DNA from: Paractinoplanes brasiliensis
GTDB taxonomy: Bacteria > Actinomycetota > Actinomycetes > Mycobacteriales > Micromonosporaceae
Length of the DNA stretch: 64,000 nt
Direction: 5' to 3'
NCBI RefSeq assembly: GCF_004362215.1
Contig: NZ_SNWR01000001.1
Span: 2,730,001 to 2,794,000 of the forward strand
Shown: positions 63,875-64,000 of the stretch, piece after piece
Numbering within the stretch: the stretch's first letter is position 1
How the letters are laid out: every line of letters begins with the position of its first letter
Position numbers and translations under genes: made by a program
The notes under the pieces: model-generated
Database searches by the model: none
What the model saw: only the letters and a program-made list of their open reading frames with translations
Told to the model about the DNA's origin: nothing

Positions 63875-64000
63875 TCAGCCCCGGGCCACTCGGCGCTCGA
63901 TCTCGTCACGCAGGTCGGCCGGCAGCGCCTCGGCGACCAGCAACCGCTCGAGCTCCTCGGAGCGGTGCATGTAGATGTCGAAGGCCTCGGAGACGCCGAT
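63875..64000 (-). CDS. C-terminal end of an unidentified gene (partial)
   Basis: 41 codons in frame to the window edge, ending in a TGA at 63875-63877. The visible part is acidic and helical (GVSEAFDIYMHRSEELERLL...DEIERRVARG). No family recognised. It converges on tRNA-Tyr. Confidence 0.6.
   Translation of the reverse strand: MGVSEAFDIYMHRSEELERLLVAEALPADLRDEIERRVARG

Overview
High-GC actinobacterial chromosome. A conservon-type (CvnA-D) signalling operon, a single thiamine operon under a TPP riboswitch, TTG/GTG starts with strong Shine-Dalgarno sequences, and the rpmG-hadA-hadB-trpT-secE-nusG gene order all fit Micromonosporaceae, probably an Actinoplanes relative; the genus is an inference from gene content. 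No prophage, insertion sequence, integrase or CRISPR array was seen.

Layout. 1-9.5 kb: end of an unidentified gene, a HemD-like uroporphyrinogen-III synthase with a C-terminal DNA-binding domain, the convergent conservon cvnABCD, and a divergent lipoprotein binding protein with an ABC ATPase but no permease, followed by a membrane protein. 9.7-15.6 kb (minus): riboswitch-thiE-thiO-(two mini-ORFs)-thiS-thiG-tenI-like-thiD-thiC, almost all linked by stop/start overlaps. 15.6-19.7 kb: an ABC-F ATPase, an RsmC-like methyltransferase, a membrane protein and truA. 19.8-39.4 kb (minus): the ribosomal super-cluster, read from its upstream end: tuf, S10 operon (rpsJ to rpsQ), spc operon (rplN to rplO), secY-adk-map, two DUF1707 genes, infA-rpmJ-rpsM-rpsK-rpsD-rpoA-rplQ. 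39.5-43.8 kb: the str operon (rpsL-rpsG-fusA, then tuf) and two small membrane proteins. 43.9-54.8 kb: rpoC, rpoB, rplL, rplJ and an ABC exporter pair. 54.8-58.2 kb: rplA, nusG, secE, tRNA-Trp, hadB, hadA, rpmG. 58.3-64 kb: tRNA-Met, tRNA-Thr, a membrane GGDEF-EAL protein preceded by a previously missed 47-aa exported-type peptide gene, a small HTH protein, a rhodanese, a membrane protein, YajQ, tRNA-Tyr and a partial gene.

How it works together. Most of the window builds the translation, transcription and Sec machinery (about 30 ribosomal proteins, RNA polymerase alpha, beta and beta', EF-Tu, EF-G, IF-1, NusG, SecE, SecY, Adk, Map). It is driven by a few sigma-70-type promoters (clear ones before rpsL, rpoB, rplJ, infA and rpmG), with GC-rich hairpins in many of the gaps between genes.

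Most notable: (i) rplK (L11) is absent from its usual place between nusG and rplA; (ii) a 47-codon exported-peptide gene sits directly upstream of the c-di-GMP enzyme gene; (iii) two tandem mini-ORFs chain thiO to thiS, and the rplF/rplR and hadA/hadB junctions show similar duplication of an upstream gene's 3' end, the last two with the same 68-bp offset; (iv) a 19-nt element is shared by the leaders of the S10 and str operons; (v) an attenuator-like hairpin lies in the rplJ leader; (vi) two perfect 10-bp inverted repeats lie upstream of secY.
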